64,000 nucleotides of DNA from Arthrobacter sp. OVS8 (GCA_028370155.1 CP116670.1:1922001-1986000); one strand, 5' to 3'. Shown: positions 28,977 to 37,791, counted from the first letter of the stretch. The notes: generated from the letters alone by a model not told the origin. Made by a program: numbers and translations.

Positions 28977-29744
28977 CTAGTGCATGTAGAGTCCGCCATC
29001 CACATTCAGCGTCTGGCCGGAGATGTAGCCGGCGTCCTCGCTGATGAGGAAGGCGATGGCGGCCGCGATGTCCCGGGTGGAGCCGACGCGGTTGACCACG
29101 AGGTCTTTGGTGAGTTCGTCCTTACGTTCCTCGCTGAGGGTGCCGCCCATGATGTCGGTGTCGATGGGGCCCGGCGAGATGGCGTTGACCGTGATGTCGT
29201 ACTCGCCCAGTTCGCGGGCGGTGGAGCGGGTCAGCCCGATCACGCCGGCCTTGGCCACGGAGTACGGCGTCTTGGAGAACGTGCCGCCGCCGCGCTGCGC
29301 GGAGACGGAGGAGATGTTGACGATGCGCCCGATCCTGTTTTTCACCATGGATTCGGCGACGCGGCGGGTGGCGTAGTGCACGCCGTTGAGGTTGATGCTC
29401 AGCACCCGGTCCCACTCGGCGGCGTCGAGTTCCAGGTACGGGACCGGGGAGCTGACGCCGGCCACGTTGGCCAAGGCGACAATCTGCGGCAGTTCGGCCT
29501 CGATTGCGTCGATCGCCGCACGGACGGACGCCTCGTCGGAGACGTTGGCCCCGGCGCCGAACGCCTTGACGCCGTGCTCGGCGGCCAGTTCCTTGGCCGC
29601 CGCCTTGCACAACGCGTCGTCCAGGTCGATGATGCCGACGTTCCAGCCCTGCGCGGCCAGGTAGTTGGCGGTCGCACGGCCGATGCCGCGCTCCGAGACG
29701 GCGCCGGTGACGATCGCGGTGCGTTCTGCGGGGAAAGTGCTCAT
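28977..29744 (-). CDS. Short-chain dehydrogenase/reductase (SDR)
   Basis: An intact classical SDR of 255 residues. It has TAIVTGAVSERGIGRATANYL (cofactor Gly motif), a DL pair after strand 2 (IIDLDDALC) suggesting NAD preference, LANVAGVSSPVPYLELD, the active-site Ser in VNISSVSAQRGG, and YSVAKAG (Tyr-x-x-x-Lys). The C-terminus GYISGQTLNVDGGLYMH is typical of FabG-like sugar or polyol dehydrogenases. In this operon it could oxidise a polyol or sugar ahead of the kinase. ATG 29744 follows CAGGAGCACTCCC. Confidence 0.88.
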   Translation of the reverse strand: MSTFPAERTAIVTGAVSERGIGRATANYLAAQGWNVGIIDLDDALCKAAAKELAAEHGVKAFGAGANVSDEASVRAAIDAIEAELPQIVALANVAGVSSPVPYLELDAAEWDRVLSINLNGVHYATRRVAESMVKNRIGRIVNISSVSAQRGGGTFSKTPYSVAKAGVIGLTRSTARELGEYDITVNAISPGPIDTDIMGGTLSEERKDELTKDLVVNRVGSTRDIAAAIAFLISEDAGYISGQTLNVDGGLYMH

Positions 29745-29778
29745 GGGAGTGCTCCTGAAGGTGTAAAAGTGGCGGGGC

Positions 29779-30765
29779 TTAGTTGATGGGGGCGGGGCCG
29801 AGCTCGTCGATGAGCTTCTGCATGGCCACATATGCCTTGTTCCGGTAGGCGATGAGTTCGGGCGTGCGCTCGGCCGGGACGTTGAGGAAGCCGGCGCCGG
29901 TCTTGGTGCCCAGCTTCCCGGCGTCGACGAGGTCGCTGAGGACCTTCGGCGTCGCGAAGCGTTCCGGGAACTCCGTCTGCAGCGATTTGTAGCAGAAGTT
30001 GTAGACGTCCAGCCCTGCCATGTCGGCGATGGCGAAGGGTCCGAAGAACGGCAGCCGGAAACCGAAGGTGGTGCGGACCAGGGTGTCGATGTCCTCCGCC
30101 GTCGCGATCTCCTGCTCCACCAGCTGGGCGGCCTCGTGGAACAACGCGTACTGGAGCCGGTTGAGCACAAAGCCGGTGACGTCCTTGACGACGGCGGTCT
30201 GCTTGCCCGCGGCGTGGACGAGTTCGCGGACAGCGCCGATGGTGGCCGCCGACGTGCCGGCGTGAGGGATGATTTCCACGCCCGGGATGAAGGGGGACGG
30301 GTTGGAGAAGTGCACACCCAGGAAACGGCCCGGGTTGGCGACGGGCTCGGACAGCTCCGCGATGGAGATCGTGGACGTGTTGGACCCGATGATGGCGTCC
30401 GGCCGGGCGGCGGCGCTGATGCGCGCCAGCGTCTGGTGTTTGATGGCGATGACTTCGGGGACGGCCTCCTCGATGAAGTCGGCGTCGGCCACGGCTTCCT
30501 CGATGTCCTTCGCCACCCAGAGGTTTTCCTTCAGGATGGCGGTGGAGCCTTCGGGGAAGAGCCCGGCGGCGACGAACTCGTCCGATTCGGCCAGCAGCCG
30601 TTCGTAGTTCTTCTGCGCCACTTCGGCGGATACATCGGCGAGGGCCACGCGGGCACCGCCGAGCGCCAGGACCTGCGCGATCCCGCCGCCCATGTATCCG
30701 GAGCCGACGACGGCGATCCTGCGGGCGGCGTTGATGGCGGCGGCGTTAGCTGTTGAATCGGTCAT
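29779..30765 (-). CDS. 3-hydroxyacyl-CoA dehydrogenase family protein (candidate sugar-acid 3-dehydrogenase)
   Basis: An intact 328-residue protein with the 3HCDH two-domain fold. It has IAVVGSGYMGGGIAQVLALGG (NAD site), DFIEEAVPEVIAIKHQ, IIGSNTSTISIAEL, the catalytic His in GVHFSNPSP and FVLNRLQYALFHEA in the C-terminal domain. Despite the family name, relatives of this single-copy size act on sugar acids or carnitine (for example L-gulonate 3-dehydrogenase). No beta-oxidation gene is nearby, and the operon otherwise handles phosphorylated tetroses, so oxidation at C3 of a sugar acid is the better guess. It starts two bases after the RpiB-type stop. Confidence 0.82.
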   Translation of the reverse strand: MTDSTANAAAINAARRIAVVGSGYMGGGIAQVLALGGARVALADVSAEVAQKNYERLLAESDEFVAAGLFPEGSTAILKENLWVAKDIEEAVADADFIEEAVPEVIAIKHQTLARISAAARPDAIIGSNTSTISIAELSEPVANPGRFLGVHFSNPSPFIPGVEIIPHAGTSAATIGAVRELVHAAGKQTAVVKDVTGFVLNRLQYALFHEAAQLVEQEIATAEDIDTLVRTTFGFRLPFFGPFAIADMAGLDVYNFCYKSLQTEFPERFATPKVLSDLVDAGKLGTKTGAGFLNVPAERTPELIAYRNKAYVAMQKLIDELGPAPIN

Positions 30766-30767
30766 GG

Positions 30768-31250
30768 TCAGACTGCCTTCGTGTATTCGGGCTCGTAGGA
30801 GCAGATGGCGTCCACCTTGGCGGCGGAGGAAGAGGTTTCGTCGAAGCGGTGGCCCAGCCATTCGCTGACGAGCTTCTTGGCGAGTTCCAGGCCGATGACG
30901 CGCTGTCCGAGCGTGAGGACCTGGGCGTTGTTGCTGAGCACGGATCGTTCCACCGAGTAGCTGTCGTGCGCGGTGACGGCGCGGATGCCGGGGACCTTGT
31001 TGGCCGCGATGGCCACGCCCAGGCCGGTGCCGCAGATCAGCAGGGCCCGGTCGGCGTCGCCCTCGGCGATTTTGCGGGCGGCGTCCACGGCGACGTGGGG
31101 GTAGGCGGTGGAGTCGTTGGCGCCGACTCCGATGTCCTGCACGGAGACCACGCGCGGGTCCGCTTCGAGCAGGCTTTTGAGTGCGTTCTTGTATTCGACG
31201 CCGGCCTCGTCGTTGCCGACGACGACGCGCCAGCCTGTTGTTGTGCTCAT
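30768..31250 (-). CDS. RpiB/LacA-type sugar-phosphate isomerase (candidate D-erythrulose-4-phosphate isomerase)
   Basis: An intact 160-residue RpiB-fold protein. It has [20 protein letters not shown] at the start, [37 protein letters not shown] with the conserved Cys-Gly-Thr-Gly, [25 protein letters not shown] and [13 protein letters not shown]. In mycobacterial tetritol catabolism an RpiB homologue (DerI) interconverts D-erythrulose 4-phosphate and D-erythrose 4-phosphate, and this gene sits in an equivalent set. A role on ribose 5-phosphate or another pentose cannot be ruled out. It overlaps the DAK kinase by 4 bases (ATGA). Confidence 0.85.
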   Translation of the reverse strand: MSTTTGWRVVVGNDEAGVEYKNALKSLLEADPRVVSVQDIGVGANDSTAYPHVAVDAARKIAEGDADRALLICGTGLGVAIAANKVPGIRAVTAHDSYSVERSVLSNNAQVLTLGQRVIGLELAKKLVSEWLGHRFDETSSSAAKVDAICSYEPEYTKAV

Positions 31251-33001
31251 GCCTGTGCTCCTTGCTTGGCCAGTTCGGGGTTAGCGAGCCGGCTCTCGGT
31301 GTGGGCGGAAATTCTTGCTGCGATGAGGGCGAACGAAACCGCCCCGGGTCAGGGTGGCCCAGGCTCTTTTCCGCGAGCGGCCGGGCGCGTCCCTTGAGCG
31401 GGCGGAGGTCCGCGGTCCCGTCTGCGGCGGCCCGGGCGGCGGCAGCGGCAATGGCGAGCGCGTCACCGGCGGAAGCGCCGCCGTCGAGCGCTGTGCAGAA
31501 CGCGTCCCGGAACGGCAGCAGGGCGTCCACCATGGTCTTGTCCCCGGGATCTGCCTTGCCGAGTTCGGTGATTGCAGCGGCGAAGGCGGTGACCGTGGCC
31601 GCGGCATCCTCGCCGCTGTAGCTGTCCCGGTTTCCCAGCGCCAGCCCTGCGGCGATGATCGCGGATCCCCAGAGCGCGCCGGAGGTGCCGCCCGCGCGTT
31701 CGCTCCAGGCCTCCCCGCGGCGGTCAGGACCCGAGCCGGCGAAGCGCCGGCGTCGTTCGCGGCCGCCTGCTCAGCCGCGGTGACCGCTGCTTCCACGCCG
31801 CGGCGCATCCCGATGCCGTGGTCGCCGTCGCCGGCGATTGCGTCCAGCCGGCCCAGTTCCTCTTCGTGTTCGACGACGACGTCCCGGACCTGGCGGAGCA
31901 CTGCGGCCGCCTGCCGGCCGATCTCTGCCGCGGCCGGGGTGGGGCGTTCGACGGCGGCGGTCTCTGCGGCTTCCGGACCGGCGAGTTCGCGGCGGGCCCG
32001 GGGTGCCAGGTTTCCTTGCGGAACGCCGGGGTGTCGGCCGGGGCCGCCCAGTACTGCTCCAGTTCGTCGTCGAGCCACAGCAAGGTCAGCGAGAGTCCGG
32101 ACATGTCCAGGCTGGTGACGAGCTCGCCGCATTCGGGTTCCACCACGGTGAGTCCGGCTTTGGTGAGGAGCTTCTCGATTTTTCCGAAGAGCAGGAACAG
32201 CTCGTCGTATTTGACGGTGCCGAGGCCATTGACGATCGCGACGACGCGGCTACCGGCGTCGCGCGGCTTGTCGGCCAGCAGCCGGCTGACCAGGAGGTCG
32301 GCCAGTTCGGAGGCGGTGGGCATGGCGTGATCGGAAATACCCGGTTCGCCGTGGATGCCCAGGCCGAGGGACATGTGCCCCGCCGGGACAGTGAACAGTG
32401 GCGCGTCCGCGCCGGGCAGCGTGCAGCCGTCGAAGGCCACGCCGAGTGAGCGGGTGCGGTAGTTGGTCCGGATGGCGAGCCGTTCAACGTCGTCCAGGTC
32501 CAGTCCCGCTTCGGCGGCTGCTCCGGCGATCTTGAAGACCGTCAGGTCGCCGGCGATGCCGCGCCGCTTCTCGATCTGGTCCAGCGGGGCGCTGGCGATG
32601 TCGTCGGTGACCAGGACTGTGCGGGTTTCAATGCCTTCGGCGTTGAGGCGCAGCTGGGCCTGGCCGAAGTGCAGGACGTCACCGGCGTAGTTGCCGTAGC
32701 TCAGCAGCACGCCGCCGCCGGCGTTGGCCGCCTTGGCAACGCGGTAAATCTGGCCGGCCGCGGGCGACGCGAACATGTTGCCGCAGGCCGAGGCGGTGGC
32801 CAGTCCCGGCCCCACCAGTCCGGCGAAGGCGGGGTAGTGCCCGGAGCCGCCGCCGACCACCAGGGCAACCTGCCCGGCCGGGACCTCGGTGGAGCGGACG
32901 ACGCCGCCGTCGACACGGGCAACGTAGCCGCGGTTGGCCGCAACGAAGCCGTCCAGTGCCTCATCCGCGAAATCAGCGGGATTGTCGAAGATCTGGGTCA
33001 T
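31247..33001 (-). CDS. Dihydroxyacetone-kinase family kinase (candidate L-erythrulose kinase), three frame breaks
   Basis: About 585 residues after restoring three bases (near 32010, 31715 and 31340), the normal length of a two-domain DAK kinase. The DhaK domain (residues 1-330) shows [33 protein letters not shown] and the substrate-binding His in [12 protein letters not shown]. The DhaL domain shows [15 protein letters not shown], whose Asp residues bind Mg-ATP, and the GGTSGALWG region. Such enzymes phosphorylate dihydroxyacetone or, in tetritol pathways, erythrulose. Position between the TIM-barrel protein and the RpiB-type isomerase favours erythrulose. The repaired stop falls exactly in the ATGA overlap with the next gene. 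Confidence 0.85.
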
Positions 33002-33065
33002 GGTTCCTCATTGAATCCGTGTTAGAGAACTAATGCAGTGGAAGAGAGCTGAGGTAGATCGGGTT

Positions 33066-33101
33066 GGTGCGGCCGCCCCCAAATGGCTTGACGGCCGCAC
33101 C
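33066..33101 (-). terminator. Inverted repeat inside the operon
   Basis: GGTGCGGCCG (33066-33075) pairs perfectly with 33092-33101 over a 16-base loop. It lies in the 136-base gap between the TIM-barrel gene and the kinase gene, so it may attenuate transcription or protect the upstream message. It is not clearly a full terminator. Confidence 0.4.
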
Positions 33102-33137
33102 AGGCGCCAGCGTCAGGCGTCGGCGTGAGGCGCCGGG

Positions 33138-34142
33138 TCAGACGCCGGCGAGTTCCGCAGTGGCCGGCTGCTGCCGGCCTTGGGCCACCTGGCTCCGGCC
33201 GAGGGCGTAGCCGTCGGTCTTCGGCAGGACCTGGCGGCGGAGGTAGTCCTGGTTGCTGGCCGTGACGCTAAGGCCGTCGCCGCCGTAATGCTCGGTGCAG
33301 AGGATGCCCTGGAAGCCAACGGAGAGGGCCACCTTGAACGCCTCGCGGTAGTTGATGAGGCCGCTTTCCATCGGGGCCGGCATCGCGACGTAGGTGTCCC
33401 GGGCCACGTCCTCGTCGCGGATGTAGTTCTTCATGTGCCAGTAATTGGAGTACGGGAGGGTCTTGGCCACCATCTCGCGCCAGTCCTCGATCGGGCGGTG
33501 GAGCCGGATGAGGTTTCCGATGTCCGGGTTGATGCCAACGTTGGCCAGGCCGATGTCCTGGACCAGTTGCACGGAGGAATCCGCGGTCCCGAGGTACGTG
33601 TCCTCGTACATTTCGAGCGAGAGCAGGACGCCGACCTCGGCGGCGTGCCGGCCGAGTTCCTGCAGGCGGGTCACAGCCTTGCCCCAGGCTTCCTTGTCCC
33701 CCACCGGGTCTTTGTACCCTTCGACGGTCCAGAACCAGAGCTGTTTGCGCTGCTCGGCGGTGATGGCCTGGTGCAGCCCGAAGGAGACCACTTCGCAGCC
33801 GAGTTCAGCGGCGGCGTCGATGGTGCGGTGGCTGTAGGCCAGGTTCGCTTCCCAGTTCCGCTCCTCGATGACGCTGCGGCGGATGGCCGAGATGACGGGG
33901 ACGCCGATGCCGACAGCGTCAGCAGTCTGCTTGAACTCGGCAAGGCGGGCGGAGCTCAGGTCGCCGGGGCGGACCCAGCTGTCGGTGAGGTCAGCGTTGG
34001 CAAAGCCGGCGTCCTTGACCTCGGTCAGGACCTCGGCCCAGGCGGAGGCCTCGGCGTCGTTGATGTGGTTGCCCTGCGCGTCGGTTCCCGGGAACTGCAG
34101 GAGCGCTGCGGTGATGGGCCAGTTTTCGGCTGTATAAGCCAT
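33138..34142 (-). CDS. TIM-barrel sugar isomerase/epimerase-like protein, first gene of the operon
   Basis: An intact 334-residue protein of the xylose-isomerase-like TIM-barrel superfamily. Candidate metal ligands are Glu in LLSLEMYED, Asp in NVGINPDIGNLIRL, His in NYWHMKNYIRDED and Glu in GILCTEHYGGDG. Members include hydroxypyruvate isomerase, 2-oxotetronate isomerase and the 3-oxo-isoapionate decarboxylase OiaC, which yields L-erythrulose. Because the operon next encodes a candidate erythrulose kinase, isomerase or decarboxylase activity producing erythrulose is attractive but unproved. ATG 34142 follows AAGGAG with good spacing. Confidence 0.78.
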   Translation of the reverse strand: MAYTAENWPITAALLQFPGTDAQGNHINDAEASAWAEVLTEVKDAGFANADLTDSWVRPGDLSSARLAEFKQTADAVGIGVPVISAIRRSVIEERNWEANLAYSHRTIDAAAELGCEVVSFGLHQAITAEQRKQLWFWTVEGYKDPVGDKEAWGKAVTRLQELGRHAAEVGVLLSLEMYEDTYLGTADSSVQLVQDIGLANVGINPDIGNLIRLHRPIEDWREMVAKTLPYSNYWHMKNYIRDEDVARDTYVAMPAPMESGLINYREAFKVALSVGFQGILCTEHYGGDGLSVTASNQDYLRRQVLPKTDGYALGRSQVAQGRQQPATAELAGV

Positions 34143-34170
34143 GGGGTTCACTCCTTCGTGGAATCCTGTT

Positions 34171-34205
34171 TCCTATAGGATTTACTATCCGCAGAGTGTT
34201 GTCAA
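34171..34205 (-). promoter_or_regulatory. Operon promoter with overlapping TCCTATAGGA operator
   Basis: On the minus strand, TTGACA (34200-34205) forms a -35 box. The perfect 10-base palindrome TCCTATAGGA (34171-34180) covers the expected -10/+1 zone about 20-29 bases further on. Binding there would block transcription of the catabolic operon, which begins at 34142. Confidence 0.65.
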
Positions 34206-34238
34206 GGTCACATCGGGCCGATTGGCAATAATCAAAGA

Positions 34239-34248
34239 TCCTATAGGG
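34239..34248. promoter_or_regulatory. Second operator, TCCTATAGGG
   Basis: A one-mismatch copy of the palindrome, centred 68 bases from the first operator and upstream of the promoter. Paired sites suggest looping or cooperative repressor binding. The remaining stretch to 34476 shows no other signal. Confidence 0.55.
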
Positions 34249-34476
34249 ACGATCCGGGGAGCGGAAGGGTCCGGGGCGGATCACAAGAGGCCCTGTTGTC
34301 AGGCTGTGCGGCGGAGAGTCTCGTGCCGGGTGGTTGTCGGCCGGAGTTGCCGGACCGGGTCAGGGGTCTGGTCGGCCGAGGTTACGGGACCTGTTCAGCC
34401 GGCCGGTGCGCTAGGGAGCGCGTGCGCCCGTCGACGTCATGACTCGCGCGCCACCGGCCGGAGGCCGCGTGCGCCG

Positions 34477-35186
34477 TCAGCCGGCGGGTGCGTCGGCGAT
34501 GGCCCGGCCGCGGACCCTCTGCACGTGCTCGGCCATGGCGTCGGCCGCTTTGTCCGGATCGCCGGAGGAGAACGCGTCCAGCACGGACTGATGCTCGGCG
34601 ATGGCGTGTTCGGCGTCGGTGATGCCCACTCCCCGAAGAGCCGGAAGCGCTGGACCTGCCCGCCGAGGGCTGCGTAAGCGGCAACCATGAACTGGTTGCC
34701 GGTAAATTCTGCGATCAGCCGGTGGAAGCGCTCGTCAGCCTCCAGGTAGTCGCGGTATTCGGCAAACGACGGGCCCCGCGGTGCCTTCTTGAGATCGGCG
34801 ACTGCTTGCGTTAATTCTGCGAGGTGCGCCGGGGTCAACCGTGCGCACGCGAGGCGGGCATTGACCGGCTCGATCGCCAGGCGTGCCTCCATAAGCTCGG
34901 CGAAGTCTTCCTGCGTGAAGACCGGAGCGACCCGGTATCCCTTGAGCGCCACGCGGCGGACCATACCGGTGTGTTCCAGCCTGGCCAACGCTTCGCGGAC
35001 CGGCGTCGGGGAAACATCGAGCTCCCGGGCGGTTCCGTCGATGCTCACCGCGGCCCCGGGCTCGAGCCTCCCGTCCATCAGCGACGCCAGGAGTTCCTCA
35101 TACACGTGGTCGGCGAGGACCTGGCGGCTGACGGGACGGCCTGCGGGGCGGATCTCAGGCCCGCTCCCGGACGAAGCTGGTTGCAT
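34477..35186 (-). CDS. GntR family (FadR-type) regulator, one frame break
   Basis: About 236 residues with one missing G near 34634 (RFRLFGE joins VGITDAEHAIAEHQSVLDAF). The N-terminal winged helix-turn-helix reads VLADHVYEELLASLMDGRLEPG and ARELDVSPTPVREALARLEHTG. The rest is an all-helical FCD effector domain (LMEARLAIEPVNARLA; Asp/His metal-type residues in YLEADERFHRLIAEF). The ATG at 35186 lies 8 bases from a TCCTATAGGA operator, so the gene should control itself and the operon in front of it. The effector is probably a pathway intermediate. Confidence 0.85.
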
Positions 35187-35193
35187 AGTCAAA

Positions 35194-35203
35194 TCCTATA
35201 GGA
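35194..35203. promoter_or_regulatory. Third operator, TCCTATAGGA, at the GntR gene start
   Basis: A perfect copy of the palindrome found in the operon promoter, 8 bases before the GntR start codon. It implies autoregulation. Confidence 0.65.
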
Positions 35204-35211
35204 CCGGCCGC

Positions 35212-35470
35212 ATCGGAGCTCCCAAAGTCCCGAGCTCGGGACATGCCCATTCTTCACTCCCGCACCCACCGGACATGCCCAGTTTTCACTCCCCACTCGC
35301 GGGACATGCTCATTTTTTAGGCCACGCCTGTCTGGGACATGCCCACCCTTAAGCACCAACAGTGGGCAGAATGGCATTCTGCCCACTGTTCGTGGGTTCC
35401 GCGGGACATGTCCATCGGTGGGCGTGGCTGCCGCGGGGACATGTCCACTGGAAGTGACTAGCGCGGCGCA
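35212..35470. repeat. Degenerate repeat region with GGACATG(C/T)CC boxes
   Basis: This region fills most of the 338-base gap between the GntR gene and the old-yellow-enzyme gene. It holds seven or so GGACATG boxes, several followed by CAT/CAGTTTTC-like tracts, and a strong inverted repeat (AGTGGGCAGAATG...CATTCTGCCCACT, about 35367-35392). Box types and order match the 134-base array at 26230-26516, but without exact tandem periodicity. No gene is credible here. Confidence 0.75.
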
Positions 35471-35524
35471 TGTCCAGCGGCGCGCGAGCTGTCGGCGGCG
35501 CGCGTGCTGCCGGCTGCGTACGCC

Positions 35525-36595
35525 TTAGTTTTGGTACGCCGGGTAGTCGGTGTAACCCTTGGCACCCTCGGTGTAGAACGTGGACGGGTCCGGCTCGTTG
35601 GTCGGAAGTCCTTCGCGCCAGCGGCGGACCAGGTCCGGGTTCGCGATCGCGGGGCGGCCGACGACGACGGCGTCAGCGTGGCCATCTTCAATGATCGCGA
35701 CGGCCTCCTCGCGGGTGGTGATGACGCCGAAGCCCGAGTTCAGCAGGAAGGTTCCGCCGAAACGTGCGCGCAGATCCTGAACCAGCTCGCTGGCGGGGTC
35801 CTTGTGCAGCACGCTCAGGTAGGCGAGCTTCAGTGGCGCCAGGGCATCCACCAGGGCGGTGTAGGTCTCATTGACGTCTGCCGCGTCGACCTCAAGAGCT
35901 CCCTGGACGTTGTGTTCCGGTGAGATCCTGATGCCAACCCGGTCCGCGCCGACGGCGTCTGCCACGGCCTGCGCCACTTCAATGACGAAGCGTGCACGGT
36001 TCGCGGGCGAGCCGCCGTAGACGTCGTCGCGCTGGTTGGCGGACGGTGACAGGAATTCGTGCAGCAAGTAGCCGTTAGCGGAGTGCAGCTCGACGCCGTC
36101 GAACCCTGCACCGATCGCCTTCCGCGACGCCGTGACGAACTCCTGGACGATCCCCGGCAGCTCCGTGGTGGACAGCGCGCGGGGAACCGGGAAGGGCTTC
36201 TTGCCTTCGTAGGTGCGGGTCTCGCCGTCGATGGCGATGGCGCTGGGAGCGACCACCTCGTGGCCGCCGTTGGTGTCCTCATGCGTGACGCGTCCGGCGT
36301 GCATGACCTGGGCAAAGATCCTGCCACCCTCGGCGTGCACGGCGGCCGTGACGTCTGACCAGCCTCTGAGCTGTTCTTCGGTCACCAGGCCCGGCTGGCC
36401 GGGGAAGCCCTGGCCGGCGCGGCTGGGGTACGTGCCCTCGCTGACGATCAGGCCGAGGGATGCCCGCTGCCGGTAGTGCTCGACCAGGAGCGGTCCGGGG
36501 ACGCCGTCCTTGCCGGAGCGGACGCGCGTCAGCGGCGCCATCACGAGTCGGTTGGGCAGTTCCAGCTCGCCGAGGGTCATCGGGGAAAACAGCAT
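35525..36595 (-). CDS. Old yellow enzyme-type alkene reductase (FMN)
   Basis: An intact 356-residue OYE-family protein. It has the start LFSPMTLGELELPNRLVMAPLTR, IFAQVMHAGRVTH, the substrate-binding His and Asn pair in VELHSANGYLLHEFLSPSANQR, DRVGIRISPEHN, and the FMN phosphate loop LLNSGFG...DAVVVGRPAIANPDL. It reduces activated C=C bonds using NAD(P)H, as in NemA/XenA-type enzymes. ATG 36595 follows AAAGGAAC. It lies 79 bases downstream of the zinc alcohol dehydrogenase on the same strand and may be co-transcribed. Confidence 0.9.
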   Translation of the reverse strand: MLFSPMTLGELELPNRLVMAPLTRVRSGKDGVPGPLLVEHYRQRASLGLIVSEGTYPSRAGQGFPGQPGLVTEEQLRGWSDVTAAVHAEGGRIFAQVMHAGRVTHEDTNGGHEVVAPSAIAIDGETRTYEGKKPFPVPRALSTTELPGIVQEFVTASRKAIGAGFDGVELHSANGYLLHEFLSPSANQRDDVYGGSPANRARFVIEVAQAVADAVGADRVGIRISPEHNVQGALEVDAADVNETYTALVDALAPLKLAYLSVLHKDPASELVQDLRARFGGTFLLNSGFGVITTREEAVAIIEDGHADAVVVGRPAIANPDLVRRWREGLPTNEPDPSTFYTEGAKGYTDYPAYQN

Positions 36596-36674
36596 GCGCA
36601 GTTCCTTTCACCAGGGATGGGGTTCTCTGGCGGCAACTGCACGGCGCCTGCAACTATTCCATGTGAGACTCGGA

Positions 36675-37732
36675 TCACGACGGGTGGACGATAATTTTGA
36701 CCGCTGTGTCGTTGTGGTTGATGAGCGTGTCAAAGCCCTTGTCCACCAGGTCAGCCAGGGCGATCCTTCCCGTGATGAACGGTTTCAGATCGACTTTGCC
36801 CTCCTGGACAAGCTTGATCGCGGCCGCATGGTCGCCGCAGTACGCGATGGTGCCGCGCAAATCGATTTCCTTCAGGACGACTTTCTGCATGTCGACGGTG
36901 GCCGGGTGCCCCCAGATCGACACGTTGACCACGACGCCCGCTGGCCTCACGACGTCGAGCATGGTGTCGAGCACGGCGTTCACCCCCGCGCATTCAAACG
37001 CCCCGTCGGCCCCGGCGCCGTCCGTCAGCTCCAGCACCCGCGCCTTGACGTCGTCCGAGCTCGGGTCGAGGACGTGGTCCGCGACACCTGACGAGACGGC
37101 CTTGTCCTTGCGGGCGGCTGAGAGCTCGGTGACAATCGTGGTGATGCCGATGCCTTTGAGGACCGCCGCGGTGAGCAGGCCGATAGGTCCGGCACCGCCG
37201 ACGACGGCGACGTCCCCGGCTTTGAGGCCGCTCCGGCCGACGGCGTGATACGCCACCGCGAGGGGTTCGATGAGGGCTGCCTCGTCGAGCGGGATGTCGC
37301 CCACGGGGTGCACCCAACGGGCGTCGACGACGATCTTCTCGCTCAGGCCCCCGCCGCCGCCCGCCAGACCGATGAAGCCCAGTTTGGTGCACAGGTTGTA
37401 GTGACCGCTGAGGCAGGGACCGCATTCGTTGCAGACGATGTAGGGTTCCACCACCACACTGTCCCCCACGGCGAGCGCCGTCACGCCTTCCCCAGTTCCT
37501 CGACGATGCCGGAGAACTCATGCCCCAGGGTGACCGGGGCGGCCTCGTGGGAAAGCACGTGGGGGCTTCCGGGCGGCGGCGTGAAGATGGGCCCCTCGAG
37601 GAACTCATGGAGGTCTGTCCCGCAGATCCCGCACCAGGCGACGGCGATTTTCACCGTCCCGGGACGCAGCTCCGGCTCTGGCACATCTTCGATCCGGAGG
37701 TCCTCACGGGCGTGGAAACGTGCTGCTTTCAT
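36675..37732 (-). CDS. Zinc-dependent alcohol dehydrogenase (2,3-butanediol dehydrogenase-like), one frame break
   Basis: About 352 residues with one missing G near 37488 (EELG joins EGVTALAVGDSV). It has the catalytic zinc site CGICGTDLHEF and TLGHEFSG, a shortened structural-zinc loop (CNECGPCLSGHYNLC), EPLAVAYHAV and the NAD(P) site VVGGAGPIGLLTA. The layout is that of butanediol/sorbitol-type medium-chain dehydrogenases. It lies downstream of the FMO gene but is separated from it by a hairpin. ATG 37732 has a GGAAG site. Confidence 0.86.
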
Positions 37733-37758
37733 GGTGTTTTCTTCCTTCGTATTACGGG

Positions 37759-37791
37759 GCCGTGGATGCGCCGATGGGGCGCATCCACGGC
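37759..37791 (-). terminator. Hairpin between FMO and alcohol dehydrogenase genes
   Basis: A 14-base perfect stem (37759-37772 with 37778-37791) over a 5-base loop, placed after the FMO stop on the minus strand. It should at least attenuate read-through into the dehydrogenase gene. Confidence 0.7.

Noticed and set aside
29779..30765. Fatty-acid beta-oxidation role for the 3-hydroxyacyl-CoA dehydrogenase-like gene
   Set aside because: No thiolase, enoyl-CoA hydratase or acyl-CoA dehydrogenase is in the operon; all neighbours are sugar-phosphate enzymes and a carrier.
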